Positions 34,320 to 46,203 of a DNA stretch of 64,000 bases are shown one piece after another. This DNA is from Karstenula rhodostoma CBS 690.94 (Eukaryota; Ascomycota; Dothideomycetes; Pleosporales; Didymosphaeriaceae): contig MU001492.1 of the NCBI GenBank assembly GCA_010093485.1, positions 1,597,122 to 1,661,121 on the forward strand. The letters run 5' to 3'. The notes below the pieces were generated by a model. It searched no databases and had not been told where the DNA came from. It worked only from the letters and a program-made list of their open reading frames with translations. How positions within the stretch are numbered: position 1 is the first letter of the stretch; the number at the start of each line of letters is the position of its first letter. The position numbers and the translations under genes were made by a program.

Positions 34320-37300
34320 ATGCAACCAGAGCCTCCACACGCTTCCCAGAACACACTGTCCCAACAACTTGCCCCCGAACACCCCGCCACCACCTCCCAG
34401 CATGGCCCTCAGGATCGCGACCAGCAGCTCTTCCCGCTCTCTCACCACCTTGGGGAGCCGGGAGAGCCAGTGCCTGCGAGTGCCGCTGGTGAGCACGCGT
34501 CGCGCGAATCCAGTCGCGACCGCGACCCCTACGCCGCCACTCGACTGAACCCCGCGAGCCCCCCGCCCCGGAACAAGATCACAGAATATGAGAATGCCTT
34601 AGTACAGTCGCCCAAGAAACGATCTCATGGCCCAGTATTTGAGGTGATCAAGTCTGCGAGGAAGCCCGACGACAAGAGCTGTCCAATTGCTAAGCTGCCG
34701 AATGGTGAGTCAACATAGTGTGCAGCACCTGCAATTCGACATCTGACACCCACACAGAAGTTTTGACCCACACCCTCTCCCACTTGTCGCCGCATGACCT
34801 GGCTGCCGTGTCTCTTGTCTCGAAACGTTTCAATGGCCTCGTTACCACCCCTCATGCCTGGCGTGAAGCCTTCAGTCGCTACTTCCCCGGGCCTACAGCT
34901 CTTGTCGACGCGGATGTGCGATTGGCCTTGGAAGAGGCCGGCGACAGCTTCCGCTCTGAGAAGCGTGCTTTCACCCGTCTCACAGCGCTGTCTTCCTGGC
35001 GTAGCGAATACATACTACGCACCCGACTGCTGCGCTCGCTGGCCAGAGGCAAACCCGTCCAGGTTGAACCCGTCACTGCTGCTCGCTCTGGGCAGCCGCA
35101 GAACAACGCCCCGGTGAACATGTACAATGCCTTCACATACACCACCATTAACCACTTGCACGCTACATTCGGCGCAGGGGGTCTGAACAAACGAGTTCCC
35201 CGCTTGATTCACGGAGCAGACGACGTAGGCATGTGCACCAGCAGCGACCCCACTATCACCAAGGTCGATCCATGGGGCCAGAGCGACCCCAACTTTTACG
35301 CCCAATTCTCTGAACGCTTCCCTGGCGTCCCCGAGTGGGGTTTAGGATCTGGCGAAATAGTCGGTCGACCGAATGTTATGGATGTGTCACAGCAATACGG
35401 CATGGTATACGGCCAGGGCTGCGCCGAAGGATCTTGCTACTACCGTGCTACCGATGAGCAGCGAGGTCGTTTTATCGCCGAGCCCACCGATTTCTCGATG
35501 CCCGAAGCCGGCATACCTAAGCTTGGAGTGGACGGCGGTGCCATTTGCAGTGTCTGGATCGCTAAATCAAACGTCATTCCCAACCGGACCGATGGTTTGA
35601 TCGGAGTCCTCATGGGTTCCGCAGCCGGTGTCGTATCAGCATGCAGCCTTGGATCTGATGGCCTTCGTGGTACCCGTCTTCACCGTGGCGAGATCGTCGC
35701 TCGCTGGATGCTCAGCCCCGGCGTGCCGATCGTCGCAATTGCTGTCGACGAGAACTACTCTCAACAGCGCCAAGCTCAAAATCGTATCTGGGCTGTGGCA
35801 CTCAACGCCTTGGGCGAGCTGTTCTATCTGACCAAGTTCCCCACGAGGAGTCGAGCGCCAAATGACCAACTCGATGAGTACTTCCCTGAGTACCTTGCTT
35901 GGCTCACCGGCCGCAGCGTCTACTGGAACATTGTCGAACCCAGCAGACGGACCGCGAGACCGGATCCTTACAAGGACGTGGAAATGGACGGAAGCTACTC
36001 GCCAAGAAGCTCGTGGGATGGCATGTGCTTGAGCAAGGATCAAATCCTAGCTGAAACGAGAGAGATTCAAAAGTTCATTTCCAAGACACCCAAGGAGTTC
36101 CGCAAAACGTGTCTTGGGTGGGATATGCGTAGACGCCTTGAGGTCGACTTTGCAGGTGACGATGGCAACTACGCGGGAGAAGCCATGGTCATTGTTGAAT
36201 GTGGGCTTGAAGAGGGGGATGTCGCCAAGCTCACTCGGTTTACGCGCTGGAAGACTCGTGAGACCACCAAAGGTAGCACCACCTCGACTCGAGTCGCTTC
36301 TCAGCAAGCATCTAAATCTGCGTCACTGTTCGGCGGGTCTGGTGCCGCTACTCCTAACGTACAACAACAGCGACTCCCCCATCGGATGCGTAGCCAATCT
36401 TACGCCTCCGACAACAGCTCTCCTGAGCGGGCCAACCTTGTCGAAGAGTGGAGAACATCTGATCTGACCCTCGGCGGCCTAAAGGTTGTTCAGATTGCTA
36501 CTACTGCCATCGACTGCTCTACCTTTGCTACAATGACTCACTCAGAGGATCCTGCCTTGGGTTTCTCAGCTGCTTCGACGGCCTCTTCACCTTATGCTTC
36601 GCCCATGTCAGTAGCCAGTCAACCGGCATCTCCTTCAGATATTCCCGGTCAACGTGCTCGCTTTGTTGCTGCCGGTACGAAGACTGGCGAAGTCCTTATG
36701 TGGGATCTACGGGCTCCGGTCTCACGAAGTGCCGAGTATCCGAATCGCCTTCCTCCTGTGCGGATTATTTACACTCAGTCGCCTGAGATCAGCTGCCTTG
36801 CTCTGACAGCTTTGCACATCGTAGTCGGTGGCTACGACGGACTGGTCCAAGCCTGGGACCCTTTGGCTTCAGACACTAAACCTGTTCGTACATTGCATTC
36901 TCGCCATGCTACCCGTGCTCGCAGACGCATTCAACAAGCTCAAGCTTCAGTTCAGGGCGTTGGCGTGAACATGTATGCGGCAGGCGCCATCGTGCTCGAC
37001 CCCGATCCAACAGTCCTGCGTGGAGCAGTATCTGTTGGAAACCAAATCCGCTATTGGAGTTACAGTTCTTCGGCGGCCGATCAGTACAAGAGCAGCAAAC
37101 GCCGCCTTCGCCGTGGTGAACGTGGAAGCAATAACGTGGGCGAGCGCGTCGTTGGCGCGACGCGCCTCAACCTGAAGAACTACATCGACAACGAGAAGCA
37201 CGAGCTCGAACGCGAGAAGGTGGAGCGTCGCAAACAGGCCGATCGCCTTGCTGGCCGCTTCGGTGTCGACCTCTTGGGCAGCGAAGAGGAAGCTCTGGCT

Positions 37301-37792
37301 TACGCCACGATGCTTTCGCAAGAGGCCGCACAGGCGGACGAAGCCAAGCGCATAGAAAGTGAGAGCAGCTTTGCCCTCAGCAGCGATACAGCGACACCCG
37401 AGCCCAGCATTGCGCATTCTAGCTCGCCCACTATGGCCATCGACCCCGAGCTCGACGCCGATATTGCCGAAGCCATACGTCTCTCCTTACAAGACAGTCC
37501 CGCGTCCGGCATTTACGGCGCTGGGTCGCCGGCTCCGAACGAGGAGTGGGACATTCCAGTCAAGTACACAAAGGGCAAGAAGAACGGTAATCCGAAGCCG
37601 GGCGGCAAAGCGGGCGGCGCATCGGGGTCAAGCAAGGATACAGAGATGGATGATTTGGAGTTCGCGCTGCAGCTTAGCCTTGCAGAAGAGGCGAGCAGAA
37701 AGGAAGTGACAGCGAGTGAGGATGCTTTTCCGCCGCTCAGTCCGCGGTTAGGTGGTGGGAAGGGCAAGGGCAAGGCGAAGGCGCCATGGTGA
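34320..37792 (+). CDS. F-box protein with C-terminal UIMs, Ufo1-like
   Basis: Exons 34320-34704 and 34758-37792 encode 1139 residues. After a disordered Pro/Ser-rich N-terminus, an F-box lies near residues 127-175 (LPNEVLTHTLSHLSPHDLAAVSLVSKRF is split by the intron). A long beta-propeller-like region follows, with WD-like pieces (GTKTGEVLMWDLRAP, HIVVGGYDGLVQAWDPL). The C-terminus has ubiquitin-interacting motifs: ALAYATMLSQEA, DADIAEAIRLSLQDS and LEFALQLSLAEEA. F-box, then WD repeats, then UIMs is the arrangement of yeast Ufo1, an SCF adaptor that brings substrates for ubiquitination and Ddi1-assisted degradation. The identification rests on architecture, so orthology is likely but not proven. 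Confidence 0.88.
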
Positions 37793-38039
37793 GCGGTTGT
37801 TGCGGGTATTTGATTTTCTTTATCTTTCTTCCTGACTGGTTGCCTTATGGTAGCGAACGTCTTGCTTCGGCCTAGTTTTCTTCTTGTTTCCCGGCACCTG
37901 AAGGTTGCTTGGATTGTTTGTGCTCTTTGGATTCCTCGATGACACGCTGTTTAATACCTCTTTTGCGAGTTACTTTACCTGCTTTTTTCGGATTCCCTAG
38001 GTGGAGGCTGAAAGAGCACTGCATATCTAAAACTTTACA

Positions 38040-40850
38040 TTACTTCTTTCAATTTGACGGAGACTGATGATCCTCTCCACTATCATGTTTGGTGATGATG
38101 ACTACAGTGCCTGAGCACACACGCTGAACCCTATCGCTATCTTCCCTTTCGTCTTTAGTGACTGACGCAGATGACTCGCCCTAGACATTGAACATGTGTT
38201 TGAGGACTTTGGAAGAGGGGAACAGCACATCAGATCCTGCTGTGTTGTCTTTAGTCTGATAACTACGGAGCCAATTCGCTCACCACATCTGTTTCTTGGC
38301 ATATATATCCTTTGAGAAGGAGACAGCACATCACGTCTTTTATGTAGAGTTTGAATATCGCGGTGACTCCCAAGTAGAAGCCATCGCGACGGCCTGTTGT
38401 CGTTTATAGATGGGACAGCCATGCACATGACTTCAATGTACCGGGGATCTGGTGAGAGGAGCAGCCAGGAACTTTCATGTTTGGGTTTGTTATGATGTTT
38501 GGTATGTGGTACTGAGGTTTTTAGGGGAAGGTATAGGCAGGTGGGCTGGAATGTTGGACTGCAGAGCGGGCTCCGGATATGCAATCCGCACGTGGTGGTT
38601 TTGGAGAGGGGCAGGAACGGAGCACGGCGAATTTGGCTAGTTGCTTTGCAGTCCTTCTGATGGGAAGCTTCATGTAGGTGAGAGGAGACGCGCTCCGGAT
38701 AGTGTTTTAGGCTTGATAGTTTTGGAACGAGAGCAACAGAGACATCCGATGGAGGTGCATATCTTTTTCAATGACATGTGAGACGATGAAGCGCGAGGCA
38801 GCACGCGTAACCTGGGTAGATTTGCTTTTTAGATGTCGACACACGCGCTCTGGACATGGCCCACTGATCCCGCGGGTTTTCGAGGCGAGAGAAGCAAAAC
38901 ATGTAATCATCGTATCGCGGTTTGGAATACAGTGGATGGGATGCTGGAGCGAACAGCACACATTGTATGGTGCTGTGGCGTTTTTGAACACAAACGACAC
39001 GTCCTCCGGACATAGTGCTAGGATCAAGGGGTTTTTGGAACGAGACGAGAGAGCCGAGGTATTAGACGTTGCGTCAACAATTTAGAGTCGGGGTTGCTGG
39101 GCTTACAGAAGAGTCGCCGTAGATTTAGATTGGCTAGGCTTTATATTGTGGACGAACGGGCAGGCTCCCGATATAAGACACTTTGGAGCGGGAGAGTAGA
39201 GACATGCATACGTATCCTCAAAAGCTGGATTTGATGAATCGCTCGGCTTACGGCTCTCGGTCCCATGTTTTGGCGACGAAGGTACGGGCTTCGGACATGA
39301 GGATAAGTTGTAACGGTTTGGAGCGAAATGAGCAGAGACATCGCGTGCATTGCATTGCACTTTTAGTTCAAAGGTTGAGGAGAGCAGCAGCTGGAGACAT
39401 CATCCACTTTTCGTCTCAATTTTAGAGTGTGGGATTGGGACGTGTGCGAGAGAGGTGTTTTCAGACAGGTGTCGTTGATGTACCCCAGTGATCGCTTGTT
39501 TTAGAAAAAAAGAAGCGCTCCAGACATTTGGTGACTGGCACGTAGTTTTGTGCAAAGGACACTTCAGGCACATGGAGTCGTGGTTTGCAATCTTTGTAGC
39601 GTGAAAGTCGGAACGGCGGCACAAGATGTTGGCGACACATCGCTGCGATTTGAGTTGCAAGGTTGAAGAGAATGCAAGAGAAACGTTGGCTGATAAGAAA
39701 ACGACCGTCCTCGTATTGCCATTTATAAGTGCCAGCGCATCACAGAGACATCAATCAACAGCGTGATCATTTTGAGAGAAAGGCAGAACGGAAGACGTAT
39801 GCCGTTGTAGTACTTTCTTTGAAACTGAAGTGTGCGCCGATTTTCCGCCAAAAGCAATAAGAGAAACTCGCAATGGCTTTTCGATCGTGGGAAGAAAGCA
39901 TCGGAATGAATGTCTCATAGTTTTTTATTGACTCAGCGTTCCCATAGTACGTTCTGCACGGCTTTTTGATTGCGGGTCAAGTGGCTCAAAATATTGAACT
40001 TTCCTGAGTTCGTGTCAGTATGAGCTCCACTACTGTTTTCTTTTTTGGCAGAAGGAAAGCAGGAAAGACATGGAAGGACCATTTTCGTCCTTAGAGCGCT
40101 ATGCGCCAAGCAGATCGCTCACGAGGAACATAACCTGTGCTGTTTTGTCTTTGGGGGTCTATGCGTTCTACAGGGAGACCTAGAAGTGAGCTCAGTCTCT
40201 TCGAAGTTGTGAAGTTCGTTGTGTACAAGCTTGAGCAATATTTCGATCCGGGCGGGACATGAAATGACCGGGATTGCCTTTTTAACACGGCAACGAAGCA
40301 GCGGAGAACATAATACTTTCGAATGAGCTCTTCAGAGTATGGATAGAGGAGAAAGTGATAGGAGGGAGCATAAAAGCTGCAAAATGCGCTTTTGATTGCG
40401 AGAGCTTGAGACAGCATGCTCCATGGAACACCTTCATGCCCTTGACGAACCAGCACTCCCATGAACAGGATTCTGAAGTACTTTTGGTGACATAGAATGC
40501 GTGGGGAAATCGGAAGCGCGAGGCCTGGTCCAAATCAGGCTTTGTGTGGGATTCCTGTGTGTTTATCCCAAGAGTTCTCCTCAAAAGGGCTCTCTCTTCA
40601 TACAGCGTCATTTTCTACATACCTCTGCTGCCTTCATCACGTGAGAGCACGCCAGTCCTGGAAAATATCACGCTCATATGCCGCCACGCCACCTGGGCAG
40701 TGCTTATGCTCAGTAAGAATTGGTTTTCGACTGAAAACTGGATATGAGTATTCTATATCTCGTGAGTGTGTTGCTAACATGATGAGAGGTGAAAAACACA
40801 TGGCGTTGAGGACGGATGCTGTCACCAGTGAAGCTCTAAACTAGCGCCAC
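38040..40850 (+). repeat. Gene-free zone of degenerate repeats (zone 2)
   Basis: No gene is seen in this 2.8 kb. A recurring element reads roughly TTTTGGAACGAGAGNAGAGACATC, with copies near 38719, 38930, 39034, 39182, 39318 and 39358; it resembles the T-run/AACACATG box of the array at 42.9-46.2 kb. TGGTGATGATGACTA near 38088 resembles that array's palindrome box, and many TTTTAG strings occur (38704, 38828, 39360, 39420, 39501). Regular GTGTGAAGAG-TATA cores are not kept here, so this is the weakest of the three related zones. Confidence 0.5.
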
Positions 40851-41869
40851 GCCAGCCTCTACTCCTCTTTCCTTAGCGGGCAGCGGATTGGCGGCCCGAT
40901 TATTTTAGCTAATCAGAACTTAGAAATTCATTACACGTTTCAAACTTTCCATGTGCGTATGTATATCAAGAGCTGATCGGAGAGTTCACATGGTCACTGT
41001 ATATATAAAGTGACGCGCCTTAGCCGCTTTTTTGGTCCCCCTTTGTTCGTGCATTGGCAAAGCACAACGCGCCTTTTTGTCCCCCCTACTTAATCGAGTC
41101 ACCCTACCTCATAGTGAATCTCTACAATATATATTTTAAATCTTGCCGGTACTCGACAGTCGACGAGGTCGGTATGCGTGGTCTGCCTGCTACAAAGACA
41201 CACCTGAAGGTTCTATGGGATGTCCTGGCGCTGAGACTCAAAATGCATGCCCATTTTCGAGCCCCGGCCACAGACTTAGAACATACTCCGCAAGATGCTT
41301 CCAAACTTACTCTGTAAATTGTGGAAGTCGGGCCAAAGGAGTGCGCGCTCACTCCCACTGTTCCAGCTGTGGTCCCCAAAGCAGAGCTTCATCATAGCAA
41401 GACAAAGATGCAATGTGCTGCCCGTGGATGGGGCCAAAGACTACTCGAATTGACTCATGTGCGGTTCTTTACGCAGAGATTCCACCTTAGGCATGTACAT
41501 AGGGACTGTTTGAAAATGATCGACAAAGGGCATGATGGAAATAATGTGTTGTTTCTTAACTTGAACTCAATGCATTTGTTTGCAACCTGATCTTTTGTCC
41601 GAGTCCAACACCTGGTCGGATGCGAAGTAAAGGAACCTTGGCGCTATACTTATCTTCCCACGGCTCCCAAGAGGTCCATGCTACAATATTCTGCGGTCCT
41701 ACTGTGCGAAATGGGACACGAACTCAATAAAGGGGACGTATGCTCGTGCTTTCATGTGGCACGGCACTCGAGCGAGGTCAAAAGTGAAGCCGCATCGTGT
41801 TGTTACACACCATCCCAGGCCTAGATGATGCCTCAGAGGGATTTGCTACTATAAATGACCAAAATATGC
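40851..41869. other. Intergenic region with possible mobile-element debris
   Basis: About 1 kb with no convincing gene. GACGCGCCTTAGCC with a T-run near 41012 is partly repeated as ACGCGCCTTTTTG near 41066, and a similar string occurs near 21568, hinting at a small dispersed element. 41230-41285 has weak resemblance to Pol III A and B boxes (see rejected items). Confidence 0.35.
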
Positions 41870-42372
41870 CTACAACTTGCTCGGAATTTTCTCTTCCCTC
41901 CCCTTCAGTCCCGGATGCTGCTTGGTAATCGGCCTCGTAACCGCATAGAAAGCTAAGCCCTCACTCTGGGTGCTAAACTGGACCTTTGCGCCTACATGAA
42001 AGAACGCAAAATCGCCTGGGACCAAATGATGCGTGACGCCTGTTGCCTCGTCCAGGACGTCGATTTGTCCTGTGAGAACGTACTTGGTTTCCTCGTAGGC
42101 ATATGGTCCGGCATTGCGCGCGGCGCCGGCCTGGATGCGGTAGAAGCCCGAGGTCAGATAGGAAGGATTATCTTTGGTTTGGGTTCGGGTGCTACAGAAC
42201 GGTCGGTCAGTTCGTTGAGCGCGAAGGTGCGAGTTAATGAAGATAACGTACGAGTGGAAATCTGCGAGGGTTGCGCTCTCGCCCTCAGGGATAGGGATGT
42301 ATTCATTGCCTGCGCCTTTTATGACAGTAAGCGGAACGGCTTTTTGAGACACTGGAAAGCTGTTAGCCGATG
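41870..42372 (-). CDS. Cupin-domain protein (EutQ-like), 5' end unresolved
   Basis: The reading frame gives VIKGAGNEYIPIPEGES, ATLADFHS, then after a 60-bp in-frame intron (42192-42251, GTACGT...TGTAG) TRTQTKDNPSYLTSGFYRI, followed by the cupin core AGPYAYEETKYVLTGQIDVLDE and VPGDFAFFHVGAKVQFS. This matches small fungal cupins related to the ethanolamine-utilisation protein EutQ; the role is unknown, possibly a small-molecule isomerase or binding protein. No ATG exists in frame: upstream is a GTGAGT donor-like site at 42406 and an acceptor CTAACAG or TTTCCAG at 42351-42360, so a first exon must lie further right, but none with an ATG is convincing. The gene may be 5'-truncated by the adjacent repeats. 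Confidence 0.65.
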
Positions 42373-42803
42373 TTACCCACCTCCTATAAGAGAATGCTTC
42401 ACTCACTGATCGCTTGTGATTCGTGAATTACAAATAAATAAAGCCAGTTATACAGAAGGGATGGCGAGTATTGTATGAACTTATATCATGCTTATCCTGA
42501 GCACGTTATATGGTCCCATCGCTCGTAATTGTAAACCCTATCAATATACTTGTTAGTAATTGCGTCATCTTCTCCTCTTCTCATGGCCGTGATTTATTTC
42601 CGCATTGGGTAAAGCGTCCTTGTGATCTTCTAATTGTTGACACGAACTACGAAGTAGTGTCCCACAAAGTGATAGACAAAAATATGGACTGCTACTGCCG
42701 CCCAATAGTAACACAAAATGAAGTGTTGCAAATGGTTAGACAAAAAGCGGCCTTGTCCAGTGCCACGATATCCACGTATCGAAGGTGCGAATCCAAGCCG
42801 AGC
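42373..42803. other. Intergenic region between cupin gene and repeat array
   Basis: About 430 bp, AT-rich, with no coding signal; it could hide the missing first exon of the cupin gene. Confidence 0.35.
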
Positions 42804-42869
42804 ACTCTATCGGGATGCTCGCCGAACCCCAGACCCACTCTATCGGGATGCTCGCCGAACCCTCCAGAC
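42804..42869 (+). repeat. 33-bp tandem duplication
   Basis: ACTCTATCGGGATGCTCGCC followed by GAACCC occurs at 42804 and again at 42837, nearly identical, so the copying is recent. It lies directly before the first unit of the promoter-like array. Confidence 0.85.
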
Positions 42870-42930
42870 CCACAAAACACATGAGGGAATTCTTCCTCCC
42901 TTTTAGTCCCTAAACCAAATAGACGGAGAA

Positions 42931-45900
42931 GTGTGAAGAGCAATACACCTGCAGATAGGACAGCTTATATACGCCAAAATCATCCGAATCTGGAGTCTGA
43001 AACATCTTGTGAGCCATGGTGATGATGCTCACCACTCCTGTGTGCGAATGTAGTGAGCAGCGCCCAGGCCGAGGCTCAGTCCGAACAGCCCCATCAGCAT
43101 GCTGAGAGTGCATTTCTGAGCAGCCAATCACATGTCACCGGATCCATGGAGCTTCTAGTTCATAGAGGAGCTTAAAAGTGAAGGGAAAGATTGCTGCTGA
43201 TGAGAGAACTCTATATACGTCGGACTCATCTGAAGCTCGATACCGTCGCACTTAGGAAATGGTGGTGGTAATCATTACGTCCATGTACATTTATGGCGGG
43301 ACGCTGGAGGTCCAGACAGAACGTTCCCATGAGATCGTACGTGCTACTTTTAGAGCTGGCAGAACACATGTTGAGTCCAGAATTCATCATTTAGTCCACC
43401 TATAGGAGTCTGAACAATTGTGAAGAAGGGAGGTACCGCGGATTGGAATGATTTAAATAATCAGCAGGCACCTTCAGCTTGATACTTGGTTCGAGGAGAT
43501 GATGATGATAGTGATAACTGCCACCACCACGCGCTGATGCATTGATATGTGCGCTTCCACACGTCCAGAACCAACCGCAACACTTCCATAGCGGCTGTGT
43601 CGTATTGCTTTTAGACCTTGCGCAACACATAAGGTTCTTGACCCGGACATGTCAATCCCCCGATATAGAGGTGTGAAAAGAACAACACCCAGCGGACTAG
43701 AATGACGTTCTGTATACACGATGACCAACTGAACTCCGGCACTCGAGGCATTTCTGGATTATACTGGTAATGGTGATAAGCAGCATTGTCGTATATACAT
43801 CCTGCAGCAGCCGCCAATGCATATCTTACATGTTCGATTCCCACGCGAGCCACCCAGCTCCATGTGTTGCGTGTATGTAGATTTTTAGAAGCCACACAGA
43901 GCATGCGTCTGCGCCTATAATGGTCTAGAACCCCAGGCAGAGCTCATATCATCATCGTGAATTACGTTTTAGTTCCTCCCCAGAGCGACGTAGAAGTGTG
44001 AAGATCACATAGAGCGCGACAGGTACCGGATTATATACACTCTACTCATCTGATCCCTATATCCCGACTTTTCGCTCACAACAATGCCAGTAGCCGTGGT
44101 GAAAATCACCATCATGTACGAACACCGCGAGTCAAATGAGCAGCGTGTTTTCGCACGGTCGGAGACACTCCCATACGTTTCTGCTGGCTAGGTTTTTTAG
44201 GACCGAACAGAAAACACATGATATGCCCAAAGGAACTTTTTAGTTTCTCCCCAGAGAAATTTACCAAAGTTTGAAGATCCTCTAACCGCGGAGAAAAGCG
44301 GGTTTATATGCCCAACCCTCATCCGAAGCCCCCATCAAGATGCCCGGTCTACAGTGGTGCTAGCAGCAGTGATTAACATCACCGTAAACACCACGCACAA
44401 AACGCGCTAGACACGAAAAGCTCAGCGCTCGCCGACTGGAGGAACCCTCACATGTCCATGCCAGACTGAACATTCGAGCCCAAAGGCAACATTATGCGTA
44501 TTTGATTAGCCTCTTAAAGCCAGGGAGAACACATGTTAAATGTGCTATCTTGTTTTTAGTGCCCAGCAGAAGGGCAGAAGTGTGAAGACTACCTTGAGCA
44601 CTGAGAGGAAGGGTTTTATATCTAGGTATCGTCTGATGTGTTAGAGATTGAACGGCTTATCGAAACGTGGGAACTGGTGATGCGTACCACCACCACGAAC
44701 GCACGTTCTAAGTAATCTATGCCTAGCCACGGAACGAAAGTCTCCATGACGCGGCGCTCTGAATTTTTTGGATCGCAGGACACATAGAACTTTTTTTCCA
44801 ACGCCTTTCGCCACCCATTAGAGAAGCGCAAGTGTAAAGAGCACAAAACCGCCAAAGGAGGTAGTTTATATACTTGCGCCTCATCTAACCTTCTAGAACC
44901 TGCTAAACACACTATTATATTATCGATGGTGGGCATCATCATCAACATCCCTCACCATGCGAGGCCCACATTACGAACTTTCCCAGCGGGAGGCCGCCCA
45001 TGCAATCAAGATCTATGTTGTTTTAGACGCGCGAACGGCAAATAGGTGGTTTGCGCTCAAATCTTTAGTCTTCCATAAAAAGTGTGGAAGTGTAAGGGGT
45101 ACGACACTGCGAAAAGACGGGGTTTATATACTCAGATACCATCCCTTAACTGCAGATCGCAGATGTGGTGATGTGCGCCATCACCCCGTACGAGCATGTC
45201 GACTCCCTGTTTCACAGAACTTCAAGCCAGCAGGCCTCCCATGGCTCAAGAAGATCGGGGTTTTTAGACACGCGGAGGCGCCATTGAGCTTCTTGGATTC
45301 ACCTTTAATCTTTCCTCAAAAGCGCAGAACTGTGAGAACCAACAGCGTGCGAAACGAGGGGGATTGATTATATACCCACACACCATCCAATATCCTCAAA
45401 CCCATCTACAGCTTAGAACAGTGGTGGTGCGTATCATCACTCTGTACGGGGAATACGGAGGCCCGGTGGAAAGCTCTAAGCCAGCAGACCTCCCATACTT
45501 CTTGAAGAACAACCTTTTAACACGCGGAGGCGCCATAACCGCTTTCATATCCACTTTTACTCCTCCCCCAAAAGCGCAGAACCGTGCGAACCAAAATCCT
45601 ACCAAAGATACTGCTTATATACCCAGCCACCATCCAACATCCCCAAACCTCTCAGCGAATTAGAACAGCGGTGCTGGCTATCATCACTCGTCCTGCGGCA
45701 TACGGAGGCTACGTGGAAAGCTCCGGGCCGGAAGGATTCTCATCAATAACAAAGGAAAGTGTTTTCGACGCCCAAAACGCCATAAACAAAAAAGAACACA
45801 GTCTTTTAGCCTTTCGTAGAAAGAGTAGAAGTGCGAGGAGCAAGAGAGCAAAAGGAGGGGATTTTATAGATGGGAATGCGTCTGATGTCCTCGGCTCGGG

Positions 45901-46130
45901 GTGGGCGGGGGAGTGGTGATGAGGATCATCATCATAAGCCATGGCTACGAGGTACGTGTCGTGGGGTAGCGTTGTCGAGGAACGGGCAGGAGCGCTCCCA
46001 TGGAGTCTGGATGAACAGCATTTTAGACCTACGCGCAAAACATCATTGCGCGGAGCGTTTTTTAGTAGCCATTGAAGGCTTGGAGGTGTGGGGAGAATAG
46101 GAAGGGTGGAAAGGGAGCGGGTTATATAGA
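42931..46130 (+). promoter_or_regulatory. Thirteen core elements: GTGTGAAGAG box plus TATA at fixed spacing
   Basis: Core and TATA starts: 42931/42964, 43178/43211, 43418/43451, 43671/43711, 43996/44031, 44269/44303, 44580/44615, 44832/44865, 45090/45123, 45331/45368, 45582/45614, 45831/45862, 46086/46122. The separation is 31-37 bp in twelve of thirteen. A T-run (TTTTTAG or TTTTTTGG type) lies 134-176 bp after most TATA boxes, where a Pol III terminator would be for an RNA of roughly 110-150 nt. An upstream element at fixed distance from a TATA is known from snRNA-type promoters in other eukaryotes; its use here is inference. Confidence 0.55.
43018..45185. promoter_or_regulatory. Recurrent palindrome GGTGAT...ATCACC in array units
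   Basis: Clear examples: 43018-43033 (GGTGATGATGCTCACC), 44098-44110 (GGTGAAAATCACC), 44369-44382 (GTGATTAACATCAC) and 45167-45185 (GGTGATGTGCGCCATCACC). The other units have imperfect versions (for example near 43261, 44670, 45422 and 45911). The loop differs in length and sequence while the arms stay complementary, which suggests selection for a dimer-binding site or an RNA hairpin. Confidence 0.6.
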
Positions 46131-46167
46131 TGGTGTTTGTCTGGTGTTCTCTGTTGCAAAGTGTGAT

Positions 46168-46203
46168 GGTGGTGGTGGTGGTGGTGGTGGTGGTGGTGGT
46201 GGT
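46168..46203 (+). repeat. (GGT)12 microsatellite
   Basis: Twelve perfect GGT triplets. It occupies exactly the palindrome slot of the thirteenth array unit (followed by GAGTATCATCG), so it looks like a slippage expansion of the GGTGGTGATG box. On the minus strand it encodes a His run in a spurious frame. Confidence 0.95.

Noticed and set aside
41230..41285. Possible tRNA-derived element (TGGCGCTGAGA ... TTTTCGAGCCCC)
   Set aside because: The B box has a mismatch at its key first base, no cloverleaf can be folded from the flanks, and no other copy was seen.
43825..43850. GTTCGATTCCCAC resembling a tRNA B box
   Set aside because: No A box at the right distance and no acceptor stem; it lies in the variable part of an array unit.
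44957..45919. Three overlapping plus-strand frames of 136, 99 and 111 aa in the array
   Set aside because: They run straight through the TATA and T-run boxes and resemble each other only because the DNA units are duplicated; no consistent start or stop position in other units.
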